In this document: one piece after another, positions 35,157 to 45,065 of the stretch | Layout of the letters: each line of letters begins with the position of its first letter | Position numbering within the stretch: position 1 is the first letter of the stretch | NCBI GenBank assembly: GCA_014155875.1 | Contig: JACEFZ010028140.1 | Span: 186,001-250,000, forward strand | Direction: 5' to 3' | Origin: Cepaea nemoralis | Lineage: Eukaryota > Mollusca > Gastropoda > Stylommatophora > Helicidae | Length of the DNA: 64,000 bases | Notes under the pieces: model-generated | Seen by the model: the letters and a program-made list of their open reading frames with translations, nothing else | Told to the model about the DNA's origin: nothing | Database searches by the model: none | Translations under genes and position numbers: made by a program

Positions 35157-35730
35157 TAGAAGTGCTTGACAAAAGGAAACATCAACAAAAGCAAAACCAT
35201 AACTAGAAAAGGCAGAGTCCAAGAAAAATACTGATACTGGCACCTTGCCGCCTTGACAGATGATAGTTTGTTACACTGGGCTTCAGAAAAAGGTATACTA
35301 ACTACAACCCATGGTGGATACAGGGGTGGATTTATACCTCCTCATATTACACAGCTTGGGCTGACTTGTAGAGAACATATGTTGTCCATGTAGCATGATC
35401 CCTCTCTCAGCCTGCCTATTTAACTCAAGAGGAAAGGCAACACCAATACAGCTGGAACAAGACAAGCCACAGAAGCTGCCGGATCGGCAAAGCAAAGCTC
35501 TAATTGTTCACCTGTCGAAGCTTCGATCCCAGATCAGTTGCTGACCAAAGCTTAGGGCCTGGTCTGCCCTGCCATGACATTTAGTCTTTATGTTGCATTT
35601 CCTCACACTAGGATCAGGTGTATACCCTTCCAATTGTGCCCTTCCACACGAAGCCATTGGCACAATGTGGTGTGTCGGATTTGGTGAGCGCTGCCCGACA
35701 TTCGACGCTAACAGAAAGCAGGCATTACAG
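35157..35730 (-). mobile_element. Element X, near-complete reverse copy
   Basis: Reverse complement of the module at 6,965-7,400, about 570 bp. The minus strand runs from TTAGCGTCGAATGTCGGGCA to AACTATCATCTGTCAAGGCG plus about 80 bp. The closing segment is the one shared with the LINE A 3' UTR. Confidence 0.55.
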
Positions 35731-36505
35731 TCTACTATTATATAGTAGCTCAGTCAAAAAAAATATGCAGACGCTAATAAAGGCAAGAGGGCAAGAGGTA
35801 GACAAAAGGTAGACAAGTTAGAAGACAGCATCAAGAGATAGATGAACGGTAAGCAGCATGTTAACGTGTACAAAGAAAACAAAGATAGAAAGTGCAGAAG
35901 CTCCACTGCAGCCAACCTTCACTTTGAAGACGGCACTTGATTTACTGAGGCAAGGGTTCAAATATAACAGACAAAACCCGAACATTGTTCTAATTTCCGT
36001 ACATTCACATCACTAACCCAGAACCATCAACTACATTACATATCCCGCAGCTTCGTTCTGGCAAGTCACTATTTGCGGTTAGCAAGCCCATCTGTACTCT
36101 GGAATTTCACAAAGGTTGTATCAACAAGAAAAGGCGCGCTGAGCTGTTTCTTTGCGCCCTTGTTGACTTTGTTCTGTAGCATTATCTGGGGCGTGCCAGG
36201 GATCTCTGATGACATGGCTAACTAGATGGTCGAGTATTGAAGTATGCTTGGTTAACCATCGAGGCGGAGGCGTCTAATCAATAGCTATTGAGCATTCACA
36301 GGTCGTATTACAAAAGTGCGCGTTGTGTTCAACGGGCATAAAGCTGAATACATGGATAAATGAGAAAACATAATAGTGGTAAACAGCTTTACAATAATAC
36401 AATCACAAGTTAGAGAATAGACATTGCGATTAGAAAGTATTTCATCGGGAAATACAAACATAAGACAATAAGACACTAATTATCATTATCATCATGTGCT
36501 ATGTC
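35731..36505. other. No gene recognised
   Basis: Unique-looking DNA. Small ORFs (for example 35,618-35,812 and 36,285-36,476) lack any supporting signal. Confidence 0.45.
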
Positions 36506-37187
36506 AATTTCTTGTTCTTCTTTCGTTCACTTGAAATGTGTCTATAACTTCAATGTTGTCTCTTGTATGAATTTAACTGTCTTCTTTAGTTCACTCAGCG
36601 GTCCATAGAGTTTATCTTCCACGGTCGTCTCTCTAGACCAGATGGTTTGTGTAGATATGTTGTAGTTTGGGCAGTCTTAGAGTATGGAGTATCTGCTGTC
36701 TGCGACGCCAATCCACATGTGCACATGGCTGATTCACCAATCTTGAATTTTGTATACATGTGGTTGCGTAATTTATTGCGTCCTGTTCTGAGGCGTAGAA
36801 TAATGATTTGTTCTGGTCTGTCCATAACGTGGTAGTCGTCTTGAGTAGGTTTTGGTGGCTTTCTGACTGATTTGATCATTCTTTTCTTTTGGTGGTATGT
36901 AACGGGCACATCAGGCTGTTGTTCTTCTTTTGCTCCTGCCTTAGCCAATTGATCAACTCTCTTGTTTCCGAGTACTCCACGGTGGGATGGTATCCACTGT
37001 ATGGTGACCTTATGCTGACTGCTAAGTTCAGAAAGTAGTGTCCTTAGTACTGGCAATTTCCCAGACAGGAGGTCCTCGAGTACTGATTTTGCACCTGTGA
37101 AAAGCAACATAGGTTTTGTACAATGGCTGGTATTTAGTAATGTTATGTCCATAAAGGTGAGCGGTCGTCGTTCGCCATTTGACATGA
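36506..37187 (-). pseudogene. LINE H copy 1: RNase H end and tail
   Basis: A second I-superfamily lineage. The minus strand reads FTGAKSVLEDLLSGKLPVL (a catalytic Asp replaced by Gly), IQWIPSHRGVLGNKRVDQLAK and CTCGLASQTAD with the following His lost. It ends in GAACGAAAGAAGAA, the same terminus as copy 2 at 57,200-57,215. The 5' part is missing. Confidence 0.85.
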
Positions 37188-37725
37188 TCATCAGGCTTGA
37201 ATCAAATCTATGTTATTGTCTCGGCCATGCCACGTGACCAAGTCATCCATGTATTTATCTCATTGCTTTCCCCTTGCTCTATTCCCTTCACGTTTGTCAG
37301 TTATCACCAAGTTTTTCAAGTTTATTTCTCCACATAATATGCCCAAACTATCTTGACTGTCTGCGTCTAGTTTCTCTGATCAATTTGCGGTTTTCATTTA
37401 TTTCTTTTAGGACTTTCTCATTGGTTTTTCTGTCTGTCCATGGCATTCTCTGCATTTTCCACAGAAACCACATTTCCACTGACATAAGATGTTTCTCAGC
37501 TTGTCTGTGCTTACTGTTCATATTTCACACGCATACATCAATATAAGATCTCTATAACACTTCAAATAACTTTTTCTCATTGCACTTGGCAGCTCTTTGT
37601 TGGTCAGTAAGTTTTCCATCTTGCAAAAGGCTACCTTTGTTATAGCGATTCTTATTATAATCTCTACAAGGCAACTCCGATCTAATGAGACACTAAAACC
37701 ATTATATAAAATGTTAAAGTACAAA
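37188..37725 (-). pseudogene. LINE C 3' portion
   Basis: Starts CATGATCATCAGGCTTGAAT at the 3' end and continues through the CCACATAATATGCCCAAACT block. A thumb fragment (KVAFCKMENLLTNKELP) follows near 37,590-37,640. Confidence 0.75.
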
Positions 37726-37867
37726 TCTTAAGATATTTATAAATAGTTAAAGTAAGCTCAGGATAAAGATACAAGTTTAGTGAGTGAAATAACAACAGAG
37801 AATGAACGAATGTTTGGCACGAAAGCACTAAAAGCAGAAATACATACAGTGTGTTTGGTTGGATGAG

Positions 37868-37873
37868 TGGGTG
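37868..37873 (+). repeat. 6-bp target-site duplication, left
   Basis: TGGGTG immediately before the palindrome, identical to 48,214-48,219. Confidence 0.75.
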
Positions 37874-37928
37874 AGTAGTAAGGGATGCGACTTACACACG
37901 TATTTTGACATCCATTATGGCGGCTGAT

Positions 37929-37985
37929 GGCGGGTAATGGCGGGTAATAGTTTTTTTTTGGGGCCGGGTGATTTTTGGCGGGTAA
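37929..37985 (+). promoter_or_regulatory. Subterminal GGCGGGTAA repeats, left
   Basis: GGCGGGTAA at 37,929-37,937, 37,939-37,947 and 37,977-37,985, about 55-110 bp from the end. Candidate transposase/Rep binding iterons (inference). Confidence 0.4.
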
Positions 37986-38289
37986 AATCCCGGGTCTATT
38001 TTTTTGGGGAAAATCTGTGAAAGTAATTAAGGTTGGTCTATTTTTTTGGTGGGAACGGTGTGAAATATTTTTGGCTGGTAAGTGTGAAAGTAAATAGTGG
38101 GAAAGTGTATGAAGGGCTGAAGGGAAAGTTATTTTGGTTACGTAGGGTATATTAGTATGTGTGGCGGCGTGATGTATAAACTGGCAAGGATGTGACGGGT
38201 CGGTACCAAGTGTGTTAAGTGTGGGGTGATAGTAGTGTCTTAGTGAAATTAAAGGGTGGCTTCTTCACCGAAATAAAGTTGTAATGGAT

Positions 38290-38660
38290 TTGATGGTAAG
38301 GGGTATTAGTGGTCAAGTAGTAGTGGTCGATATAGGGGTGGTCATAAATGTAATAAGAGGTGTTATGTTCACAGTTACACACTGGTCAACCAGTGGTCAA
38401 GCAATGGTCAAGTGGTCAAGTAAGGAAATTTTAAGGAAAAATGATTGTAACGATATGGTGATGCTTAAAGGGTGGTAAATTAGTGGTCAAGCAGTGGTCA
38501 AGTGGTGGTCAAGTAGTGGTCAAGTGGTCGAGTGACCACTTAAATTGTAGAGGACGATGTGCCTAAGATTATGGTAGTGGTTAAAGTGATCGATGACGTG
38601 GTCAAGCAGTGGTCAAGCAGTGGTCAAGTAGTCGAGTGACCACTTAAATTGTAGGGGAAA
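38290..38660 (+). repeat. GTGGTCAAG subterminal tandem repeats, left
   Basis: Irregular repeats of GTGGTCAAG(C/T)A and related units, mirrored at about 47,330-47,790. Confidence 0.8.
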
Positions 38661-38779
38661 GTACGTATAGTGCAATGGTGATGGGTAAAGTGAGGAGGAA
38701 TCACTAGTAGTGATAATAGTACTACCAATATTAGCGATAAGAATATTAGCTGGTGCGTTGTTAGAGATACAAGTCTCTT

Positions 38780-39540
38780 TTTTATGGGGTGTGTAAAAAT
38801 CATACAAAGAGGGTCATACAACCATAAAGACAGCCAAGTACACACGCACACACAACCACAAAGACAGACAAGTACAAGTACAGACAAGTATACAAGTACA
38901 CACATACAGACACAGAAGTACAAACAACCCATACCATTACTACTGTCACAACAACAGCTATACACAAGTACACACCCATAATCAAATACACAAAGAGGGT
39001 CACACAAACACACATACAAACACAAAGACAACCATACACAGACAACCCATACCATTACTACTGTCATCACAACTATACACACATACAGACACGTGTACAC
39101 ACATACAAACACAAAGTCAACCACACACAGCCATAAACAACCACTCAAGTACAGACCCATAATCAATTACACAAATACACACCTACTACAAACTCAAAGA
39201 CACACCCAAACCATTACCACTGTCATCACAAGTACACACAAGTACTCACCCATAATCAATTACACAAATACACATACAAACTCAAAGACACACACCCATC
39301 TCCTACCATTACTACTGTCATCACAAGTACACACAAGTACACACCCATAATCAATTACACAAATACACACCTACTACAAAAACACACCCATACCATTACT
39401 ACTGTCAGCACAAGTACACACAGACACACCCGTACACACTTGATACACTTGTACATACAGACCTACAAGCACACAAAAACACACCCATACCATTACTACT
39501 GGTACCACAACCAGTACAGATACACTCACCCATAAACAAA
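38780..39540 (+). repeat. CA-rich about 90-bp degenerate tandem repeats, left
   Basis: Repeated blocks ACCATTACTACTGTCATCAC, AAGTACACAC and CATAATCAATTACACAAATA. Mirrored as GT-rich sequence at about 46,430-47,170. ORFs such as 38,624-39,166 are artefacts of this tract. Confidence 0.85.
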
Positions 39541-39734
39541 TCGTGTCCCTACAAGAATATCACAAACCATAAATTTTTGGTAAAGAACGCGGATGTCCGA
39601 GACAGCCCCTACGTCATCAACGCCATATGCAAAAGTAATTAAGTATGAGTCATCGGTGTGTAGGGAAGCAGGCGGGCGGCGTGAGAATAACTTGTCTAAC
39701 TGCCACGTCAGCTACGTCGTGTGCAGAACCAGTG

Positions 39735-39767
39735 TATAAAATAGACAGCGTCTCTTGTGAGCTCAGT
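39735..39767 (+). promoter_or_regulatory. TATA box and initiator for left zinc-finger gene
   Basis: TATAAAATAG at 39,735-39,744, and the initiator TCAGT at 39,763-39,767 whose A is 30 bp from the first T of the TATA box, the canonical Pol II spacing. It is conserved in the other arm. Confidence 0.65.
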
Positions 39768-39769
39768 AC

Positions 39770-40062
39770 CAGTTCACGGGCTGACTTGGCTAGCTACAGC
39801 AGTGAAACAGGTTGATGTGAGCAGTGTTAGTGTAGTAACCAGATATTGTTCACGTAGTGACTTGGCTAGCTACAGAGGTGAAACAGGTTGATGTGAGCAG
39901 TGTTCGTGTAGTAACCAGATATTGTTCACGTAGTGACTTGGCTAGCTACAGAGGTGCTTCAGGCTGGTGTGAGCATTGTTCGTGTAGTAACCAGATATTG
40001 TTCACGTACTGACTTGGGTAGCTACAGCGGTGAAACTTGGTTTGAGCCTTATTCGTGTCGTT
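39770..40062 (+). repeat. Four 76-bp tandem repeats in leader, left
   Basis: TTCACGTAGTGACTTGGCTA recurs every 76 bp (39,851, 39,927, 40,003; first unit near 39,774). They lie between the predicted transcription start and the zinc-finger ORF. Confidence 0.85.
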
Positions 40063-40142
40063 GGCATTTGATAAAACAGTGAAACATATATTGTAAGAAA
40101 GAAAAAACAACTGAAAGTGTGACTTGTGACCAGTTTATCGAT

Positions 40143-40478
40143 ATGACCACCAGATCTACTTTCACGTGTTCAGTGTGCTACAAAGCCTATTGTGATAAGT
40201 ATACCCTTAATCGTCACATTCGGACCATTCACGAGGGGAAAGACCAAATATATCTCTGTCAGTTATGTGATAAGGTGTATAATACGAACGATGGCCTACA
40301 AAAACACAAACGAATACGTCATCAGCCACGTATGAATACACCAAACACTACAATACCAGAGACGACAGCACCACCTGTCTATTTACACCAGCCTCGTAGT
40401 CTAACGCAAGTACCAGACTGCCACCACTGTATCTTCAATGATAACCTTACCCGCCATAATAGGGAACATTCACAATGA
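40143..40478 (+). CDS. C2H2 zinc-finger protein, left arm
   Basis: 111 codons from the first ATG in an open frame that extends 8 codons upstream. Two good C2H2 fingers lie near residues 8-31 (FTCSVCYKAYCDKYTLNRH with a later His) and 38-61 (YLCQLCDKVYNTNDGLQKH with a later His). A Thr/Pro-rich linker leads to a partial finger, CHHCIFNDNLTRHNREH. A role in binding the element's own ends or promoter is inference. The TGA stop is followed in the same frame by a further 88 codons (40,497-40,742), so the gene may be a truncated form of a longer protein. Promoter elements lie about 380-410 bp upstream. The coding sequence is identical in the opposite arm. Confidence 0.75.
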   Translation: MTTRSTFTCSVCYKAYCDKYTLNRHIRTIHEGKDQIYLCQLCDKVYNTNDGLQKHKRIRHQPRMNTPNTTIPETTAPPVYLHQPRSLTQVPDCHHCIFNDNLTRHNREHSQ

Positions 40479-40496
40479 TTATCCCTGTCAGATTAC

Positions 40497-40742
40497 GTGA
40501 CCAATCTATACAATTCGAACCTACAACGGTACTTACATCACCAGACATCACGAGAAAGGATGACACCCTTAGACACCCTGGCAACACCTCCACTCATAGT
40601 AGCAGAGGATATCCAACCAAATGATAGAGACAGCTTGGCAGCCCTTAAGGCGTACTGCAAGGACCTATCGCTTATGCTACCCAATCAAGTGGTAGTATTA
40701 GAAAAAAGTGTCGACCACCGCTATCGGGTGGTTTTGGTATGA
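40497..40742 (+). pseudogene. Downstream frame of zinc-finger gene, left arm
   Basis: In frame with the zinc-finger ORF after a TGA and six codons. NLYNSNLQRYLHHQ looks like the C-terminal half of another C2H2 finger, and the plus-one frame supplies a preceding DYPCQ. The rest (DTLATPPLIVAEDIQ, DRDSLAALKAYCKDLSLML) is a plausible globular tail. It has no recognised domain, no ATG near its start and depends on readthrough or an ancestral frame. Confidence 0.4.
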
Positions 40743-40894
40743 TAAAAAGAAGTATTCAGATATCTTGTATGATATCTCATACATGTCTTTATTCTGGATC
40801 CGAAACAAATAAGGTATGTGTGATGACTTCGACAACAACAGTGTTTTTGATAGTCAACCAGCAGAGCCCAGAAGAATGAAGATCACTAATCCAG

Positions 40895-41262
40895 AACTTT
40901 TTGGTTTTTCACTAAGCATGTATGTCATTGATTTTTTCTTATATCATTAAAGTGCTTTTCACTACTCATCTATGTCATTGATTTTTTCTTATATCACTAA
41001 AGTGTTTTTTCACTAAGCATGTATGTCATTGATTTTTTCTTATATCATTAAAGTGCTTTTCACTACTCATGTATGTCATTGATTGTTTCTTATATCACTA
41101 AAGTGTTTTTCACTAACCATCTATGTCATTGATTTTTTCTTATATCATTAAAGTGTTTTTCACTACTCATCTATGTCATTGATTTTTTCTTATATCTCTA
41201 AACTGTTTTTCACTACTCATGTATGTCATTGATTTTTTCTTATATCACTAAAGTGTTTTGAT
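40895..41262 (+). repeat. Seven 50-51-bp tandem repeats, left
   Basis: TATGTCATTGATTTTTTCTT recurs at about 40,921, 40,971, 41,022 and so on. Mirrored at about 44,695-45,065, where the units differ by a few bases and extra ATCATA insertions. Confidence 0.85.
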
Positions 41263-41709
41263 GAATAACACACATATTTTGGTGATAAAAATATTGAAAT
41301 CAAGTTTTTTGTTGATTTTCTTTATTGGTTTTGTTTTCATGACGTTGTCTTGTCGGCTCAGAGCTTACATTACCAGACATGAACAAAGTCTTAGAAGAAG
41401 TTATGGCAAATACAGAACAGTCAAATGTATAAAAAAAACCTAGGAAAAAATAACCAAAGGCGAAAAGGCCAAAATACGAAATGTCTCGACCAAGCTTATA
41501 AATATTACAACTAAAAGGTTGATCAAAAATTATAAATTCAAACATTATAAAAATAACCAAATATGAAAAACATCGTCCAAAGACAGAAATATTTCAACTA
41601 AACTTATAAATAAGTCACCAAAAGGGAAAAGGTCAAGTACAGAAATAGCTATGGAAAAAGTAAGTCCACAAAACTAAGAAAGAAAAAAATGTAACTTCTG
41701 TAGTCAAAT

Positions 41710-42051
41710 GTGTCTTATCTGAAAAGACGCTATCAATGTCACCCCTTTCCTTGTTTTACTTTACCAAAGACCTTCACCGTATCTGGTACAGAAACCCTTA
41801 TACAGCACTCATCTCTCCACACTCTTGGTATCTTTCTAATACAAAGTGGTTACATCACCAAGAACTTCAAACCTCAATTGTACACGTGCTCCATTGAAAC
41901 ACCCATGACAGTTAACAACATGTATGGCCATGTAATCTGTGAGTCCATCGGGGATAGTTCATCCGAGTATTCGTCACCAAAGATCCATTTCCCATGGCTG
42001 ACATCTTCAACTCGCTATACCACAACTTATTCTAATATACACTTTACATGA
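41710..42051 (+). CDS. Unrecognised conserved ORF, left arm
   Basis: 113 codons from a GTG. The copy in the other arm is the same length and differs at about two residues (Gln/His, Arg/Cys). The early part has Cys/His spacing (YQCHPFPC, LIQHSSLH) faintly like a finger, but no confident family. There is no ATG start, so it may be an exon or chance conservation within a recent repeat. I cannot assign a function. Confidence 0.3.
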   Translation: MSYLKRRYQCHPFPCFTLPKTFTVSGTETLIQHSSLHTLGIFLIQSGYITKNFKPQLYTCSIETPMTVNNMYGHVICESIGDSSSEYSSPKIHFPWLTSSTRYTTTYSNIHFT

Positions 42052-42683
42052 AATTTCCCAAATTTGGGATCTATTAAAGAATACGTAATGAGATACACAA
42101 AGACACCAAGAACATATCAGACAAAACAACTCACAAACTAAAAACGAATACCATATCAGATGAACCAGCCAACAACTACTACTAGAACACAAACATATAA
42201 TAAGGAAACACATGACACACAGAGCTTACAGACAAATCACTTGGACTCAAACAAATTTTGCTTCTTGTACTGTAGAATTCTACCAACACTTCTTTCCTAT
42301 CACCAAAACTAAACATCTACCACACAACCACTGGTCATTTGTCCAACATAATACTCATACCTTCGCCAACGACATTAAGGAAACGAATACTTACACATTG
42401 TCAGACATTGGATTTAAATCCCATACTACTAACATATCACCGGTGTCGAATTCCCCTGTTTCACAAAAACACCCTCTTGTCAGTTGTTACTGCTGAAAAC
42501 CATTACACCAGTCCATAATTGTTACTCCTGGAACCAACACTCACACTGTCGTATCTGTAGTATGAGTATGCGATCAGAGATTCTTCTATAGAATCACATT
42601 GTAATCCTAACGTTGACACTTGTTTTAAAGACGTTTTAACCTACTTGTTTAAAACTTTTTTCACCTTCCATTCATCAGGTACA

Positions 42684-43512
42684 ATGACAGCTTTAATTGA
42701 TAGACGGACATCGTGGTCAGAAGATGAGGATTGTTGTGAAGATGACAGTGTTTTGAAGGAGGATGATTCTGGCTTCTTCACACCAGCTTTATCATTAGAC
42801 ATTTTGTTCTGCCAGAAACCTACTCGTGGCACCCAGCCAGCTTTAGATGTACCAGAGACAACCTTTGCTTGGGGTGATGATTCGTCTTCTGATGAAGATA
42901 TTGACCTTTTGGCTAGTAGTCATGCCCCAGAGTCTCTCAAGAAAATTAATGTATTGTGGAACGAAAAATATCCTACTGATGGTGTCGGAAGGTGTTCCTC
43001 TTCAACGAATAAGGTGTGTATGGGTAGTAATGAGCATAATTCACATGTGTATTTTTGTAAACATAACCAATATCAAAGACCTAGGTGCTATACATGTTTT
43101 CTATGTACATCTCTCTATACCACAAACCATCAGTGACTATACCTTTACCCTTTCTCAAGGCGTGACCAAAAGAATGTCGACAGTCTGTTTTTATGCCTTT
43201 TACCACTTCTCATTGTGAATTTTTTACTGTTTATTTCTTTACTGAAGTAGTAGGTATTGCAGTCTTGTAAGTTTCAATGTGTTTTATTTACCTCCACAGG
43301 TTAATTTTGCACCAGAACCTCATTTCTTGACAGTCCATACTGTTGGCAACGAAGAACGCAATGGTAACTGGCATCATGTAATCAGAGAACGTGAGAATTT
43401 TGAAAGCCGTATACTAGACTTGGAAAAAATTTTGAACCCAGTCCTGAAGGACAACCACAGAAGAAAAGTCATCGAACAAAGGACAGCAGTGAAGAAGGCA
43501 GCTGTAGTCTAA
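42684..43512 (+). CDS. PPP1R15 (GADD34/CReP)-like PP1 regulatory protein, two exons
   Basis: Predicted join of 42,684-43,013 and 43,300-43,512, 180 codons, both exons in phase 0. Exon 1 is acidic (SWSEDEDCCEDD, DDSSSDEDID) and ends with a Lys codon. Exon 2 opens Val-x-Phe, so splicing creates the PP1-docking RVxF motif. The spacing that defines the PPP1R15 C-terminus follows: R-x-G-x-W (ERNGNW), R-E-R-x-x-F-x-x-R-I (RERENFESRI), E-K-I-L, then a Leu and HRRKV. In the known family this region binds PP1 and actin and directs dephosphorylation of eIF2-alpha, restoring translation under stress. It is shorter than animal PPP1R15 proteins. An acceptor-like TTCATCAG lies just before the ATG, so a 5' non-coding exon is possible. 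The family call rests on motif spacing, not a search. Confidence 0.7.
43014..43299 (+). other. Predicted GT-AG intron in the PPP1R15-like gene
   Basis: The donor AAG/GTGTGTAT and acceptor TATTTACCTCCACAG/GTT keep phase 0 on both sides. It separates the Lys from the Val-x-Phe of the RVxF motif. Unspliced reading adds about 40 unrelated residues and then stops at 43,136. Confidence 0.65.
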
Positions 43513-43557
43513 TTAGCATGTATATCTCTCTGCCCTATTAAAAGAGTTATAACCAGA

Positions 43558-43563
43558 AATAAA
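43558..43563 (+). promoter_or_regulatory. Polyadenylation signal AATAAA
   Basis: Lies 46 bp after the stop codon of the PPP1R15-like gene and 3 bp before the right TIR begins, so the transcript end is set within the hinge. Confidence 0.55.
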
Positions 43564-43905
43564 CTAGTATGCGTTTCCTTAATGTCGTTGGCGAGGGTAT
43601 GAGTATTATGTTGGACAAATGACCAGTGGTTGTGTGGTAGATGTTTAGTTTTGTTGATAGGAAAGAAGTGTTGGTAGAAGTCTACAGTACAAGAAGCAAA
43701 ATTTGTTTGAGTCCAAGTGATTTGTCTGTAAGCTCTGTGTGTCATGTGTTTCCTTATTATATGTTTGTGTTCTAGTAGTAGTTGTTGGGTGGTTCATCTG
43801 ATATGGTATTAGTTTTTAGTTTGTGAGTTGTTTTGTCTGATATGTTCTTGGTGTCTTTGTGTATCTCATTACGTATTCTTTAATAGAGCCCAAATTTGGG
43901 AAATT

Positions 43906-44247
43906 TCATGTAAAGTGTATATTAGAATAAGTTGTGGTATAGCAAGTTGAAGATGTCAGCCATGGGAAATGGATCTTTGGTGACGAATACTCGGATGAAC
44001 TATCCCCGATGGACTCACAGATTACATGGCCATACATGTTGTTAACTGTCATGGGTGTTTCAATGGAGCACGTGTACAATTGAGGTTTGAAGTTCTTGGT
44101 GATGTAACCACTTTGTATTAGAAAGATACCAAGAGTGTGGAGAGATGAGTGATGTATAAGGGTTTCTGTACCAGATACGGTGAAGGTCTTTGGTAAAGTA
44201 AAACAAGGAAAGGGGTGACATTGATAGCGTCTTTTCAGATAAGACAC
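43906..44247 (-). CDS. Unrecognised conserved ORF, right arm
   Basis: Partner of 41,710-42,051; same length and near-identical protein. Confidence 0.3.
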   Translation of the reverse strand: MSYLKRRYQCHPFPCFTLPKTFTVSGTETLIHHSSLHTLGIFLIQSGYITKNFKPQLYTCSIETPMTVNNMYGHVICESIGDSSSEYSSPKIHFPWLTSSTCYTTTYSNIHFT

Positions 44248-44694
44248 ATTTGACTACAGAAGTTACATTTTTTTCTTTCTTAGTTTTGTGGACTTACTTT
44301 TTCCATAGCTATTTCTGTACTTGACCTTTTCCCTTTTGATGACTTATTTATAAGTTTAGTTGAAATATTTCTGTCTTTGGACGATGTTTTTCATATTTGG
44401 TTATTTTTATAATGTTTGAATTTATAATTTTTGATCAACCTTTTAGTTGTAATATTTATAAGCTTGGTCGAGACATTTCGTATTTTGGCCTTTTCGCCTT
44501 TGGTTATTTTTTCCTAGGTTTTTTTTATACATTTGACTGTTCTGTATTTGCCATAACTTCTTCTAAGACTTTGTTCATGTCTGGTAATGTAAGCTCTGAG
44601 CCGACAAGACAACGTCATGAAAACAAAACCAATAAAGAAAATCAACAAAAAAACTTGGTTTCAATATTTTTATCACCAAAATATGTGTGTTATT

Positions 44695-45065
44695 TATCAA
44701 AACACTTTAATGATATAAGAAAAAATCAATGACATACATGAGTAGTGAAAAACAGTTTAGAGATATAAGAAAAAATCAATGACATACATGAGTAGTGAAA
44801 AACAGTTTAGAGATATAAGAAAAAATCAATGACATACATGATTAGTGAAAAACAGTTTAGTGATATAAGAAACAATCAATGACATAGATGCTTAGTGAAA
44901 AACACTTTAGTGATATAAGAAACAATCAATGACATAGATGCTTAGTGAAAAACACTTTAGTGGTATATCATAAGAAAAAATCAATGACATTCATGATTAG
45001 TGAAAAACAGTTTAGTGATATATCATAAGAAACAATCAATGACATAGATGATTAGTGAAAAACCA
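44695..45065 (-). repeat. 50-60-bp tandem repeats, right
   Basis: Mirror of 40,895-41,262. Two units are lengthened by an ATATCATAAG insertion. Confidence 0.8.

Larger units (their letters stand above)
37874..42391 (+). repeat. Left terminal inverted repeat (about 4.5 kb)
   Basis: Matches 43,566-48,213 in reverse complement. Identity looks about 99% across 41.7-42.1 kb and complete across the zinc-finger ORF, with multi-base indels in the GT-rich and promoter-upstream parts. The inner edge is GACATTAAGGAAACGAATACT at 42,371-42,391. Confidence 0.9.

Noticed and set aside
38624..39166. 180-codon Val/Cys/Leu-rich ORF and its mirror at 46,807-47,361
   Set aside because: Encoded by the GT-rich degenerate tandem repeats of the TIR arms. 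The apparent conservation follows from the arms being copies.
41300..41560. 86-codon hydrophobic ORF on the minus strand of the left arm (and mirror at 44,397-44,732)
   Set aside because: Phe/Ile-rich reading of AT-rich DNA. Present in both arms only because they are copies; no domain or start context.
42847..43218. Overlapping 123-codon ORF in the hinge
   Set aside because: Shadow frame of exon 1 of the PPP1R15-like gene. It runs through the predicted intron and has no domain.
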